Shown here piece after piece: positions 9,444-18,730 of a stretch of 64,000 nt of DNA (position 1 is its first letter; each line of letters begins with the position of its first letter). Position numbers and translations under genes: made by a program. A model generated the notes under the pieces. The model had not been told where the DNA came from. It searched no databases and saw only the letters and a program-made list of their open reading frames with translations. The stretch is from Antonospora locustae (taxonomy: Eukaryota; Microsporidia): the NCBI GenBank assembly GCA_007674295.1, contig CM017447.1, positions 310,001 through 374,000 on the forward strand. The letters are read 5' to 3'.

Positions 9444-11129
9444 ATGCACCGTTGCTCAGAAATGCTAGTTGGAAGTGTGTGGATTATTGTCGCTTTGGAA
9501 ATTATTGAAACAGCACTTTATATGCACTTTAAAATGCATAGGACTGCGTACAGGAAACCAGCGATTGTTGCTGCACTTAATACAGTGGCTATCTTTCTGC
9601 TGGCAAGCTATTACTTGTATTTAAAGAAGACATCACGTAGCATACGCGAAGAGATTCTTGTGCGTGTGCTGATGTGCAAAACGTCGACTGTTATTATATC
9701 ATCCATTCTCAGCTTCATCGAAAGTGCAAGCACAGTTAGCTACGTTGTCTACGTTGTTCTTTTTTACATAACATATGTCATACGCGTCTGCTTTTGCGAG
9801 TACATCAAACAGAACTTCAGAAGACGTATGCTTGGTGGTCTGTACAACGATATCATATGGTTGGAAAAGTTCGTGATCGCCACTAGAAACTACTGTAGAT
9901 ACGGTAGAAAGAAAAGAAGAGTGTTGTACGAGCAGACCGCGGAGAGCTTCTACCAACTGGGATATCCAGAGCCTCTTGATGCAGAATATTTTTTTCGGTG
10001 CTGGAATGATCGAGGAGAGATTCTTTCACTGCAGGAGAGCGAGCACGACAACTTCATAATAGAAATGGAAAGTTCAAACTTCTCTGCAGACCACCATCTA
10101 CTCTCATGCTCCGATGAGAAGAACACAAACACACATGTACGAGATACAAGAGAAGATAGCATAACAGGCTTCAGAGCATGTGCATATGAAGAAAAAAGCC
10201 TCGAAGAACAGTACACGCGTGGATGCAAGATAACTGTGTCTTCTTTGCAGCGGCATTTTTATGAAAAAGACGCACTGGAGATATTTAGAATCATAAGCTT
10301 TGATAGGGGCATAGAGCTTTCGTATAAGATCTTCGCGGAGAATGTCCGACAGATAAACAACGAGAGGACAAACCTCTACAAGTCTATAGATGACCTTTAT
10401 GAACTTATGTTCAGAGTCAAGCTTGGTGCCATTTTGTTACAGACAGTGTCATGCGTCTCTCTTCTGTTTCTCTTTCTTGAAACAGGAACATTCATAACCA
10501 TGCTTTGTCTTCCTTTTTTTCTTTTTCTCCTGCTTCCCTCTCTAGAAAGGGTCTCCAGCTCTATCTTTTTCATACTAGTGTCAAATCCATTTAACAGCGG
10601 CGACAGAATATTTTTAGATGGCGAAAACATGGTTGTAAGAAAAATATCCCTGCTCTCCACAAGACTGGACCGCTGGAATGGAGAAAATGTGGTTGTGAGC
10701 AACCAGAAAATAGCGCAATCAACCATATACAACATCATGCGTTCCATCTCGCAGCAGTGGAAGCTTGATCTTGTTGTCCCTTCAAGCACGGGAAAGGAGA
10801 AAATTGACTTTCTTAGGTCCTCGCTTAAGAAGTTTACTGTCTCTGAAAAGGTATTTTTGGCGGTGAGCATGAATTGCTCTGAAATAGTAGACTCAAAGTT
10901 CATTAGAATATCAATAATTGTAAAGCATAAGAGAAACTATCAAAACGGATTTTTCACATGGGTAAACCATAACAAGTTCATGAAAAAACTGATAGTGTTT
11001 CTAAAAGAGCTTGAAGTCAAGTATATTCCAATAGAGTTTCCTGTTCACATAGAGGAAAGCCGTTATGCCACTGCATGGCTGGGTTTACTTGAAAAACAGA
11101 GTGGTAGCATTGCCCAAACAAAAAAATGA
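9444..11129 (+). CDS. MscS-family mechanosensitive channel
   Basis: Small-conductance mechanosensitive channel of the eukaryotic Msy type, 561 aa. Several hydrophobic segments fill the first 120 residues. A charged cytosolic loop with an EF-hand-like region follows, then two strong membrane helices (about 325-385) leading into the MscS core. That core contains SNPFNSGDRIFLDGENM and VVVSNQKIAQSTIYNIMRS, matching the beta domain of the family. The open frame begins at a TTG (9429); the first ATG is 9444, preceded by GGGGGAA, a GGG-type start motif. Likely role is osmotic relief at a membrane, of interest in an organism that germinates by osmotic swelling; this is inference. Confidence 0.88.
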   Translation: MHRCSEMLVGSVWIIVALEIIETALYMHFKMHRTAYRKPAIVAALNTVAIFLLASYYLYLKKTSRSIREEILVRVLMCKTSTVIISSILSFIESASTVSYVVYVVLFYITYVIRVCFCEYIKQNFRRRMLGGLYNDIIWLEKFVIATRNYCRYGRKKRRVLYEQTAESFYQLGYPEPLDAEYFFRCWNDRGEILSLQESEHDNFIIEMESSNFSADHHLLSCSDEKNTNTHVRDTREDSITGFRACAYEEKSLEEQYTRGCKITVSSLQRHFYEKDALEIFRIISFDRGIELSYKIFAENVRQINNERTNLYKSIDDLYELMFRVKLGAILLQTVSCVSLLFLFLETGTFITMLCLPFFLFLLLPSLERVSSSIFFILVSNPFNSGDRIFLDGENMVVRKISLLSTRLDRWNGENVVVSNQKIAQSTIYNIMRSISQQWKLDLVVPSSTGKEKIDFLRSSLKKFTVSEKVFLAVSMNCSEIVDSKFIRISIIVKHKRNYQNGFFTWVNHNKFMKKLIVFLKELEVKYIPIEFPVHIEESRYATAWLGLLEKQSGSIAQTKK

Positions 11130-11210
11130 AGAGGTCTTTCCATTGGAAGACTCTACAACACGCCATGCATGGCTGTCTTAACTTCTTTGTACCTAGCCAC
11201 AACCCTACAC

Positions 11211-11708
11211 ATGAATTGCGAAAAAATAAAGGAATATCTGGATGAGGATGTACAGGATGACTCAATATACCTAGATACAAACTTGAACAGCATATACATC
11301 ACAACAATCACAGACGAGGCAATTGTGAATGCGCAGCCGAGGTCTCCAGAAGATAGAGTTTTGGAGAGAATACTCCACCCGTGCTATGCAAATGTCGTTT
11401 GCGCCAATCCAAAGCTTACTTTGTTACACGAGGAGACATTATTCTATATCTTCTACATGTATCCTGGAGACAGGATGCAGGAAAGCGCGTTCTTCATGCT
11501 TTTGGACCTTGGATACTTCTTCTGCACAACACTGAAGTGCTTTGTGAGCTTCACGGAGAAGCACATTGCAGAACAGCTTACATCTGGCCGGTCCATATTG
11601 GATAACAAAAAGCACAAGATTGTTATTTTTGATCCATTCTGTTGGGAGAAATTGACAAAAGAGGTCGTATATGATAGTGATTTTGTAAACTCTCTGAAGT
11701 ATGCATAA
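11211..11708 (+). CDS. CDC36: CCR4-NOT subunit NOT2 (NOT box domain)
   Basis: Scaffold subunit of the CCR4-NOT deadenylase. The 165-aa protein is essentially the C-terminal NOT2/3/5 domain: LHEETLFYIFYMYPGDRMQ, then a Leu-Gly-Tyr turn, then IVIFDPFCWEKL, matching the family's LFYIFY-PGD and F-DP-WEK landmarks. The long N-terminus of fungal NOT2 is missing. An in-frame ATG at 11169 would add a hydrophobic 14-residue leader. I chose 11211 because ACCCTACAC lies directly before it. Confidence 0.85.
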   Translation: MNCEKIKEYLDEDVQDDSIYLDTNLNSIYITTITDEAIVNAQPRSPEDRVLERILHPCYANVVCANPKLTLLHEETLFYIFYMYPGDRMQESAFFMLLDLGYFFCTTLKCFVSFTEKHIAEQLTSGRSILDNKKHKIVIFDPFCWEKLTKEVVYDSDFVNSLKYA

Positions 11709-11946
11709 ATAAGTAAATGCTGTATATAAACTTATGACGGCTTCCGTAGTATGCACAACATACTTGCACATACTTTTTATTTACAAATGGCACAAAATAA
11801 AAACAGAGTAGTGCAATGCTTTCTTGATGCCAGCTCACTTAGAACGGTGAACACAAGAAGGTGTAAGAATGTATGTCTTCTTTGGTGTTCTCGATTACCA
11901 AGACATAGGGGCTTTAGATAATTGCTGCAAAAAACACCCATCCACC

Positions 11947-12330
11947 ATGCTTCTGAAGCCGAACACAGTAGTTGTAGCTCTCAAAGGAAGGTTCGCTGGA
12001 AAAAAAGGTGTTGTAGTCAGTGCAAGCGAAGACGGAAGAAAGATACTGGTTGCAGGCATCGAAAAGATGCCACAGCCAGTGACTGATGACATGTCTGAGT
12101 GCAAGAAAAAAAGGCTTTCTCGAATGAGCGCATTTATCAAAAACTACAACTCCAGACATCTCCTTGCGACAAGGTATTACGGAGATGTTGGCCTTGGTGC
12201 CATTGACTTTTCAAGAATATTTGAAAACTTCGAGAGCAAGAAAATGGCGATTGATGCAGTCAAAAAAGCGTTTATCAACGCCAATAAGCAGAAGAAAGCA
12301 GCGTGGCTCTTTGAAAAGCTTGTCTTCTAA
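11947..12330 (+). CDS. RPL27: Ribosomal protein L27e (eL27)
   Basis: Large-subunit ribosomal protein, 127 aa, close to the usual 136. The N-terminus LLKPNTVVVALKGRFAGKKGVVV is the KOW-type fold of eL27, and the C-terminus ends in basic helices with a final phenylalanine. The frame is open for 26 codons upstream to an ATG at 11869, but those residues have no counterpart in the family. The true start is the ATG at 11947 after ACACCCATCCACC. No intron signal is seen, although some microsporidia place introns at the start of ribosomal protein genes. Confidence 0.92.
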   Translation: MLLKPNTVVVALKGRFAGKKGVVVSASEDGRKILVAGIEKMPQPVTDDMSECKKKRLSRMSAFIKNYNSRHLLATRYYGDVGLGAIDFSRIFENFESKKMAIDAVKKAFINANKQKKAAWLFEKLVF

Positions 12331-12492
12331 TTAAATCTTGCAGGAACTTTGCTCTTGCCGCTCGCATTGTTTTGTGTATCATTTAGCTCTATATGTCTGT
12401 TTCCCTATGTAGGCACTTGCTTCAGAAAGCGTTGCAAAACTGGCTCCACAGTCAGTATGTAAAAATATCGTGCTACAAATAAGGGGTTCTCC

Positions 12493-13080
12493 ATGCAAGG
12501 CAAAGATAAAAGCAAATTTTGTAGCATGGGCCACAGCGAAAATATGAATAAAGCAAAGGACACTTCTGAAGATTGCGAGGTTCTAAGGAAGTATTTTGTT
12601 AAAGATATGCTTACAAACAAGTGCATGAGGATGTTTTTTGAAGCAATGAAGGCATGTATAACAGATGCAGATGAAGAAAAGACAGCATGGATTTCTTCCC
12701 AAATTGTGGCACACATAATCAAGCTGGGAAAAATTAGCGACTCTAAATTCGTGAGATGCAAGCTCCTTAACATCAAGAACAGAATAAATCCACAACTTGT
12801 GCAAGACATCTACAACAATGCAATATCACCGGAGAGGTTTGTAGAAATGTCGCAGGAGGAGATGAAAAGCGAGGACTTAAAGCAGAAGGAGGACGAGATG
12901 CACAAGAGGTGTTTGCTGGACATGCAAGTTGCGAAGCCTCTGGTTGAATCTGGAATGTTTGAGTGTTCTAGATGCAAGCAGAGAAAGTGCTCCTATTATC
13001 AGATGCAGACACGGTCTGCAGACGAGCCTATGACTACCTATGTTCAGTGTGTATGTGGACATAGATGGAAATTCTCGTAA
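12493..13080 (+). CDS. DST1: Transcription elongation factor TFIIS
   Basis: RNA polymerase II cleavage-stimulating factor, 195 aa. The C-terminal zinc ribbon has CSRCKQRKCSYYQMQTRSADEP, with the catalytic acidic Asp-Glu pair in the RSADEP hairpin, then CVCGHRWKF. A central three-helix domain II precedes it, with the linker EEMKSEDLKQKEDEM typical of the family. The N-terminal LW/TFIIS-N domain of yeast and animal TFIIS is absent, leaving only the part needed for polymerase binding and cleavage. It converges on the histone H3 gene. Confidence 0.92.
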   Translation: MQGKDKSKFCSMGHSENMNKAKDTSEDCEVLRKYFVKDMLTNKCMRMFFEAMKACITDADEEKTAWISSQIVAHIIKLGKISDSKFVRCKLLNIKNRINPQLVQDIYNNAISPERFVEMSQEEMKSEDLKQKEDEMHKRCLLDMQVAKPLVESGMFECSRCKQRKCSYYQMQTRSADEPMTTYVQCVCGHRWKFS

Positions 13081-13278
13081 ATAAAGTGCAGCTTGAGCTT
13101 GGAAAGGCCAAAGCCGAAAGTAGCTTTTTTTATTGAAAAAGGAGGTGAAATGCAGTTCTGAACAAATTGAATACGCTTTTTGAATGTATGCACTGCTGGC
13201 TAGTGCTGGTTTTATGGAGTGATCACGCAATTTACATAAAAGCAGGCAGGATGATGCGCACTTGGAACAATTTACTCA

Positions 13279-13707
13279 CTACCTATAGCAAGGATTGCCA
13301 AACCTCCCTCTGATCTTGTCGACCAAGTCCAAGTCCCTTCTGAGGACTGTCACTCGCCTAGCATGCACAGCACACGCATTTGCATCCTCGAAAACACCAG
13401 TTATGTATGCTTCAAGAGATTCGTGCAAGCATGCCAGTGCAGGTGCTTGGAATCGCACATCAGCCTTGTATTGTTGCGCAATGTTTCTAACAAACCTCTG
13501 AAAGGGCAGCTTTCGAATAAGAAGATCAGTGCTGTTTTGATACCTCCTGATTTCCTTCAGAGCCACGGTGCCTGCCTTGTAGCGTGGCTTTTTGGAGGCT
13601 GTCTGAGGCGTAGGAAGCGATGTCTTTCTAGCCGCCTTAGTTGCAATTTGTTTTCTAGGCGCCTTTCCGCCTGTTGTTTTTCGTGCTGTTTGTTTAGTTC
13701 TTGCCAT
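13279..13707 (-). CDS. HHT1: Histone H3 (divergent)
   Basis: Core nucleosomal histone, 142 aa. The start [20 protein letters not shown] and the block [13 protein letters not shown] identify it. Lysines 4, 9, 14, 18, 23 and 27 are kept. Departures from the canonical protein include Thr for Ser10 and Ser28, a rewritten segment after residue 28 (length change before Lys-Lys-Pro), Asn in place of Lys56 ([10 protein letters not shown]), Arg for Lys122, and a C-terminal extension ending FGNPCYR. The ORF is open for 13 codons upstream, but the family N-terminus and the CACCCCACAAC before the ATG at 13707 fix the start. Confidence 0.95.
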   Translation of the reverse strand: MARTKQTARKTTGGKAPRKQIATKAARKTSLPTPQTASKKPRYKAGTVALKEIRRYQNSTDLLIRKLPFQRFVRNIAQQYKADVRFQAPALACLHESLEAYITGVFEDANACAVHARRVTVLRRDLDLVDKIRGRFGNPCYR

Positions 13708-13981
13708 GTTGTGGGGTGATTTTTTAGGCGTTTTTATGTTTTTCAAACAGAGACTGCACTATATTTTGATTGGTGCATTCCCTTCTGAAACAATGTATAC
13801 ACTGTATTAGCCAGCTGTACTAAATTTTGTTTTTAGGCAAACACCTGATGCATACCTGAAACATGGTGACAGTTCCTGCAGCACTCTGAGAAAGCTTGTC
13901 CGTGTGCTTGCAATGCCAGGAGTCTCCTGTCACGACAGACTTGCTATGACAAAGTTGATACAAACATGATTTTAACTGTGG

Positions 13982-14674
13982 CTACAACTCGTTGTACTTG
14001 TATTCAGGTTTAAGCTCATAGAGGTTTTTGTAGTCTTTCTTGTTCAGTACACATATTTCAGGCAGAATCTCCTGAATAAACGCAACTGGCTGTCCACTGA
14101 AGTCAGCAAGGTCCCTTGCAGTCCATGCAGGATATTTTTCGAAGGCCTTGAAAATAATGTCAATAACCTCGCTCTTCTCAAGCCTCTCTCTCTTCTTTGC
14201 CTGCAAGATTTTCTTTCGCTTGCGTGCCAGGTACTCAAGTTCGCTCACCGAGCCAAACTTCTCGCTCTGTCGGCCCTCTCGCAGGTAGTTTATTACCTTT
14301 GTCGTCGAAGGTGGTCTTTTCACATGTGCCCTGTTTGCCATGTACGCAAAGTATTTTTCGTTCAGAACAGGGCTAATAAATATTTCTTTATTGACATATC
14401 CCTCCACTATAAGTTTGTCTCCATCGTCCTTAAGGACATAGAGCTTGTCTGCCTTGTCTGTGAAATTCAGTGTGTAATCTGCTGGAAGCCCCTGGCAGAT
14501 CAGTTCCTGGGAAAGCTGAAACTGTATTGTGGCTGGCGTGTCTTTTGCAGAAGGGTTTATAATAATTTCACCGATTGTCTGCTCGCTGGTAAGCTCGGCT
14601 ACTTTTTCAGCAAGAAACAATGGGAGTTTCACAAGCCACACAGATATTCGACTCTTGTCTGTTTCTATTTCCAT
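13982..14674 (-). CDS. TFG2: TFIIF beta subunit (TFG2/RAP30)
   Basis: Small subunit of the general transcription factor TFIIF, 230 aa, near the human RAP30 length (249). The N-terminal dimerisation domain carries VWLVKLPLFLAEKVAEL, a near-diagnostic string. A basic linker (about 150-175) leads to a C-terminal winged helix ending in LKPEYKYNEL, where the family ends in a similar KPEYK motif. GCGCCCCT precedes the ATG. Divergent from ERO1 with about 150 bp between them. Confidence 0.92.
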   Translation of the reverse strand: MEIETDKSRISVWLVKLPLFLAEKVAELTSEQTIGEIIINPSAKDTPATIQFQLSQELICQGLPADYTLNFTDKADKLYVLKDDGDKLIVEGYVNKEIFISPVLNEKYFAYMANRAHVKRPPSTTKVINYLREGRQSEKFGSVSELEYLARKRKKILQAKKRERLEKSEVIDIIFKAFEKYPAWTARDLADFSGQPVAFIQEILPEICVLNKKDYKNLYELKPEYKYNEL

Positions 14675-14823
14675 AGGGGCGCTACTTTCTGTTTAATGAT
14701 AAACCATAAGTAATACTGACAGAGATGGTTTCTGCCTAAGTCGAATTGTGTTTTGAAGAAACTTGGTTCAATGGAATGGCATGTAACAATATAAAGGGCA
14801 TCAACAAATAGCCCAGGAGAAGC

Positions 14824-15774
14824 ATGAAAACAGCGAACATCCTCGATGTTTGGAGAGCCTGCTTGCTTGTGCTGGCTACTGCTTGCTTGAAAGCTAGTAA
14901 GTTAGATGCTGGAATGCAGTTTATAAACGATCTGACTTACAAAAAACTGAAGAAACTCATTGAGAAAGATACCTTTTCTATTGTTTACATGAACCTGAAT
15001 GAGCGATGTCCCCTCAATGCAGCTGCTTCGGATTGCACCAGCAGGCTCTGCAGAATAGAAAGCAGAAATAGTGACTTTCGATTAGTCAGAGGACCTCGAG
15101 TGGATCTGCGACACGTTCAAGAGGGATATTCTTCAAACACACAGAACACGTCTTTAGTCTGGAAAAGGCTGTACGAGCTGTCCTCCAAGAGCAAATTTCT
15201 GCAGACACTTCTGAGCGGCCTGCATTTCTCCATAACCATTCACGTGTCCTCTTTCTTCACATTTTTTCACGGCATTTATATTCCAAACTCTATACATTAC
15301 TTTCAGAGGTACAGAAGGGAATACAAGAAAAACATGTACATTCTGTATCTTTACGTAAGATCTTCTCTCTATATTCTAGGCAAAGGCAACACCCTTGTAA
15401 AGATGCGCACATGCAATGGACACGCAAGCCCTGACCCAAGAGCTGACGTGAAGCAAATACTGTGCATTAGGGAAATGCTTTCCGTTGTAAATTGTCTTAG
15501 CTGCGACAGGTGCAAGGTCTGGGGTAAAGTGCAGTTACAGGGGCTGATTGCTGCAACCAAAATTCATCTGTCTATGAATCCAAGACTCTTGTCAAAAAAT
15601 GAACTTATTTGTTTGGTGCGATTGTTTCACAAGCTCAGCAGGTCAATTGTGGAGATGAAAAAACTAGAAAGCTTTCCATACAGGTGCATTTCGGTCTTTG
15701 CGATATACAGAGCGGAGGCCATGTATGTGCTTCTGGGAATCGTGTTTTTCTGGCGCTTCAGACCAAAGACGTAA
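14824..15774 (+). CDS. ERO1: ER oxidoreductin ERO1 (short)
   Basis: FAD-linked oxidase that reoxidises protein disulfide isomerase in the ER lumen. The first 25 residues form a signal peptide. A CPL...CTSRLC cluster (about 62-76) resembles the shuttle-cysteine region. LLSGLHFSITIHVSSFF matches the family SGLHSSISTH block. CLSCDRCKVWGKVQLQG matches the active site, with the C-x-x-C in CDRC. At 316 aa it is much shorter than yeast Ero1 (563) and human ERO1 (468), so loops and C-terminal tail are lost. ATAGCCCAGGAGAAGC precedes the start. The retained CxxC argues for activity. Confidence 0.88.
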   Translation: MKTANILDVWRACLLVLATACLKASKLDAGMQFINDLTYKKLKKLIEKDTFSIVYMNLNERCPLNAAASDCTSRLCRIESRNSDFRLVRGPRVDLRHVQEGYSSNTQNTSLVWKRLYELSSKSKFLQTLLSGLHFSITIHVSSFFTFFHGIYIPNSIHYFQRYRREYKKNMYILYLYVRSSLYILGKGNTLVKMRTCNGHASPDPRADVKQILCIREMLSVVNCLSCDRCKVWGKVQLQGLIAATKIHLSMNPRLLSKNELICLVRLFHKLSRSIVEMKKLESFPYRCISVFAIYRAEAMYVLLGIVFFWRFRPKT

Positions 15775-15922
15775 ATGCTATCCATTCTAAACCTTTAGAT
15801 AAAAACCATGGCCAAAGGTCTTCTTCTCACTGGTTAGTGCCTTGGAAATTTGGCAGTGAAAATCTTTTCTGTTGTGCGATGGTACACTGAGATTGGTATG
15901 AATTGTGGTGAATCTGCCCCTT

Positions 15923-17080
15923 CTAGCACCTTTTGATGTTCACCGAAGAGATGTATCTTCCATGGCAGTAGTACAGTTGGTCTCTATCAAAAGCAATGCA
16001 CGATATAGCAGGAAACACCATGCCTGACCTCGGAAAATTCGGCACGCCCTTGTACTGGGGCTTTAACAGAAGTTTGATGCTTCGTGTACCATCACCTACT
16101 GCAGCCATGTACACATCGTTTTCAGCTATGCATGACACGTCATACACAAATTGTCTTTCTCCAATTAGCTCGAGACTTTTGCTAAGTATTTTAATGCTGC
16201 TTCCAGCTACCAAGTACACCCTCTCTGCACCGCTTATTTTTGTGTAGCTAAACTTATCCTCAAAACTTGCCTTTTTGACTAAGACTCTGTCTTTATACAC
16301 AAGTATGTCTCCATTATGTGCAAGACAATACAAACACTCATTTGCTACGGTAAAGTCAGATATACTACGTTGAATCTGGTAAATGATCTCATAGTTGTTT
16401 TTGTCCATGACCGTAAGCATCTCGCCCAAAACATATATTTTGTCGCATACGTGCACCTTTTTGTAACCTCTTTCGCCGGTGTCCTTCTTGATGTCCGAAA
16501 CAGCACTCCTTTCAGAGTCATTTACATACAGCTGTTCTTTATAACTTGATCTTGCAGCGAACGTACTACATGGATATTCGTTTTCGCATGAGTAGGAATG
16601 GCATTTATCAAAAACATTCGCCTCGCTTGCTGCATTAAGGGCTTTTTTTATATCAACTTCCTTTATAATGAAGGATGTCTTGGACACAGAGAGCACCTTT
16701 TCGTCAAAAACCGCCATGTCTTCTATGTTGAAATATCCAAGATTATCTTTGGAGACAACTCGAGTTCTTGACTTAATGTCTTTTGCAACGTATATATATC
16801 CAAACGAGTCAGCGATTATCAGCAAGGTGTTGTGTGAGATGATTTTTTTGATTTTCGACTGGCACTCAAATATCCTCTTATCAACGCAATCAGGCTTTAT
16901 CACTGTTCCACGCTGTCTTCTATCTTCCACCACGCACTCTCTTTTATTGGTGTTCCATCTGACGCCAAGCTGTCCCAGCTTGAATTTCATTCTCAATGCA
17001 GAATCTTCTTCGTCTTTCCATGCAGGCAAATGCTCGTCGTCAGACTGCGCTGTCTCAAAGGATTTGTGTTCAAATTCCAT
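15923..17080 (-). CDS. UTP18: WD40-like protein, probable UTP18 (SSU processome)
   Basis: A 385-aa protein predicted to fold as a beta-propeller with degenerate WD repeats. Two features point to U3 snoRNP component UTP18: an acidic N-terminus with LPAWKDEED (family P-x-W-x-D-E-D) and a C-terminus with VPNFPRSGMVFPAISCIAF, resembling the family's F-S-N-F-P...V-x-x-x-D-F end. Most WD dipeptides are missing, so assignment is tentative; another nucleolar propeller is possible. The start is strongly marked, with ACTTATCCC abutting the ATG. It converges with ERO1. Confidence 0.6.
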   Translation of the reverse strand: MEFEHKSFETAQSDDEHLPAWKDEEDSALRMKFKLGQLGVRWNTNKRECVVEDRRQRGTVIKPDCVDKRIFECQSKIKKIISHNTLLIIADSFGYIYVAKDIKSRTRVVSKDNLGYFNIEDMAVFDEKVLSVSKTSFIIKEVDIKKALNAASEANVFDKCHSYSCENEYPCSTFAARSSYKEQLYVNDSERSAVSDIKKDTGERGYKKVHVCDKIYVLGEMLTVMDKNNYEIIYQIQRSISDFTVANECLYCLAHNGDILVYKDRVLVKKASFEDKFSYTKISGAERVYLVAGSSIKILSKSLELIGERQFVYDVSCIAENDVYMAAVGDGTRSIKLLLKPQYKGVPNFPRSGMVFPAISCIAFDRDQLYYCHGRYISSVNIKRC

Positions 17081-17090
17081 GGGATAAGTT
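17081..17090 (-). promoter_or_regulatory. AACTTATCCC start element (UTP18)
   Basis: On the - strand, AACTTATCCC abuts the ATG. It is one of four close copies in the window (others at 41796, 43970 and 48995). Confidence 0.7.
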
Positions 17091-17201
17091 TTTATTGCTC
17101 TTTATACAAGTGTCAGCTACATAGATATGTTTGGCTTCTGTATATCGTATGTGCGGTGCTTATGCATGGCGCATAACAAACACTTTGCATGCTGTTGTGA
17201 G

Positions 17202-18617
17202 TCACAAATTACCGCTATCGTGCATGCTCAGCATGTTCCAATCCACACTGTGCAGCACTCCCTGAAAGTCGACTTGCCTTGCGAGCATGAGAACCTCAGA
17301 CAGCTCCTTGCTGCCAAAAATGTAGCCCATAACCACGTCAATGAACTTAAGGTTCTCTAAGATGGTACTCTCCGTCATTCCAAATATGCCGAGGGCCTTT
17401 TTGATTTGCATGTCCAGGTTAAGCAGGCATTCTTCTACAGTCGTACTTTTTGCTGGAAACAAGGTTGCCTGATACGAGTTTGTGAGCTGCATAATTATTG
17501 ACAAAAGAACTCTTTTGTTCGTTTTTCTCAAGTAGTACTGAAGGTAGGTCAGGGCAAAAAGATAGCGAAAAATAAGCTCCAGCTCGTTCAATGTTTTTTT
17601 TGATAGAAAATGCTGCAAAATGGAATTAATATCAATGGTTACTAGTTCAATAAGCGTAGCTGTTTCTGCAAGATCGCGGTTTAGTATCTTAAATATTTGT
17701 CCCTTAAGTGTGTGTTTACCAAATTTAAGCTTAAAGGGATAATCGCTGATCTCACCTGTTCTGTCAAATATTATTATGAAGTCAATTATTTGTGAGCAGT
17801 TTCTCAGAAAAACAAACTCATAGATCTTGTGCACCTCGTTGCTTACAAGCGGAAAGAGCTTCTTATTGAAATCTTGACAAAGCAAGTAATGGACCCTGGA
17901 TAGGAAACCTACTTTGGTAAATCGGTGTTCGGGGTCTTCGCAGTTTTTTGTGTGCGAAATGCTTTTTGAGTGATATGGTGCCTCTTCATGCAATTTTTTT
18001 CTGCTACAGTCTTCGTAGTACTGCGACTTTCTTTGCTTTTGATTTTTCTGTATGTTGCATATGTGTGCATCGACGAAGTCCTTTTCTTCTCTACGATGAA
18101 TAAATACATGTTGTGGACAAGCCCTCAGCATAATCTCCTCGAAGTATGCCATTTTTCCGCAAGAAAGAATAAGCTCACCGGCTTCTGTGCCGTATAGTTG
18201 TTTCAGCGAGAATCTGTTGTTCCACTCGCACATATCAAACTCTGTTATTTGTTCAGAAGCAACAAGCTCGCTGTCTATCGTAGACCCTGTTTCTATAAAC
18301 CGTTTTGCAGCAGCATTCAGCACACATTCGTTGTGCTCTGTTGCTGCAGTGCCGAAGACAAAACACTGGGCATACCATCTCTCGATACGTTCCAACTCCT
18401 TTTCGTACATTAAATACACCTCCTCAAGACTCGTATGCCTTGAAAACGCAACTCTTTTGTAGAGATCAGAGAGCCTCATGTTCAGGTTGTAGTCACATAT
18501 AGCAGCAAGCTTGTTGTGTTTTGCAACAAGACCCTCAAAGTGCAGTGGCAACCGTGGAAATGGCACGTCTAAACCGCACAATGCAAACAAGATGCTCTCT
18601 TTTATTCTGGAGTCCAT
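17202..18617 (-). CDS. Gamma-tubulin complex component (GCP2/3, Spc97/98)
   Basis: Predicted component of the spindle-plaque microtubule nucleator. The 471-aa protein begins with a GCP N-terminal-like helix (RIKESILFALCGLDV). The C-terminal third carries the GRIP2 hallmark LNELELIFRYLFALTYLQYYL, equivalent to the family L-x-x-Y-x-x-x-F-R-x-L-F-x-L-x-x-V-E-x-x-L, followed by the Leu-rich helices that contact gamma-tubulin. It is little more than half the length of yeast Spc97/Spc98. Whether it is the GCP2 or GCP3 orthologue cannot be told by eye. An ATG at 18674 is also in frame; 18617 is preferred because ACCC abuts it and the family homology starts there. Confidence 0.75.
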   Translation of the reverse strand: MDSRIKESILFALCGLDVPFPRLPLHFEGLVAKHNKLAAICDYNLNMRLSDLYKRVAFSRHTSLEEVYLMYEKELERIERWYAQCFVFGTAATEHNECVLNAAAKRFIETGSTIDSELVASEQITEFDMCEWNNRFSLKQLYGTEAGELILSCGKMAYFEEIMLRACPQHVFIHRREEKDFVDAHICNIQKNQKQRKSQYYEDCSRKKLHEEAPYHSKSISHTKNCEDPEHRFTKVGFLSRVHYLLCQDFNKKLFPLVSNEVHKIYEFVFLRNCSQIIDFIIIFDRTGEISDYPFKLKFGKHTLKGQIFKILNRDLAETATLIELVTIDINSILQHFLSKKTLNELELIFRYLFALTYLQYYLRKTNKRVLLSIIMQLTNSYQATLFPAKSTTVEECLLNLDMQIKKALGIFGMTESTILENLKFIDVVMGYIFGSKELSEVLMLARQVDFQGVLHSVDWNMLSMHDSGNL

Positions 18618-18730
18618 GGGTACAGTTTTGAGGTGCACATAAGCGGGAGTTATTAGAATAACAGGCATGCTCATTCTTGGAAAGAGTGTCTACATGTTCT
18701 TCTTGGAAGTAAAGCAGACCTTTTGTTCTG

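Noticed and set aside
11869..11946. 26-residue extension of ribosomal L27e
   Set aside because: No counterpart in eL27; family start and CCC motif point to 11947.
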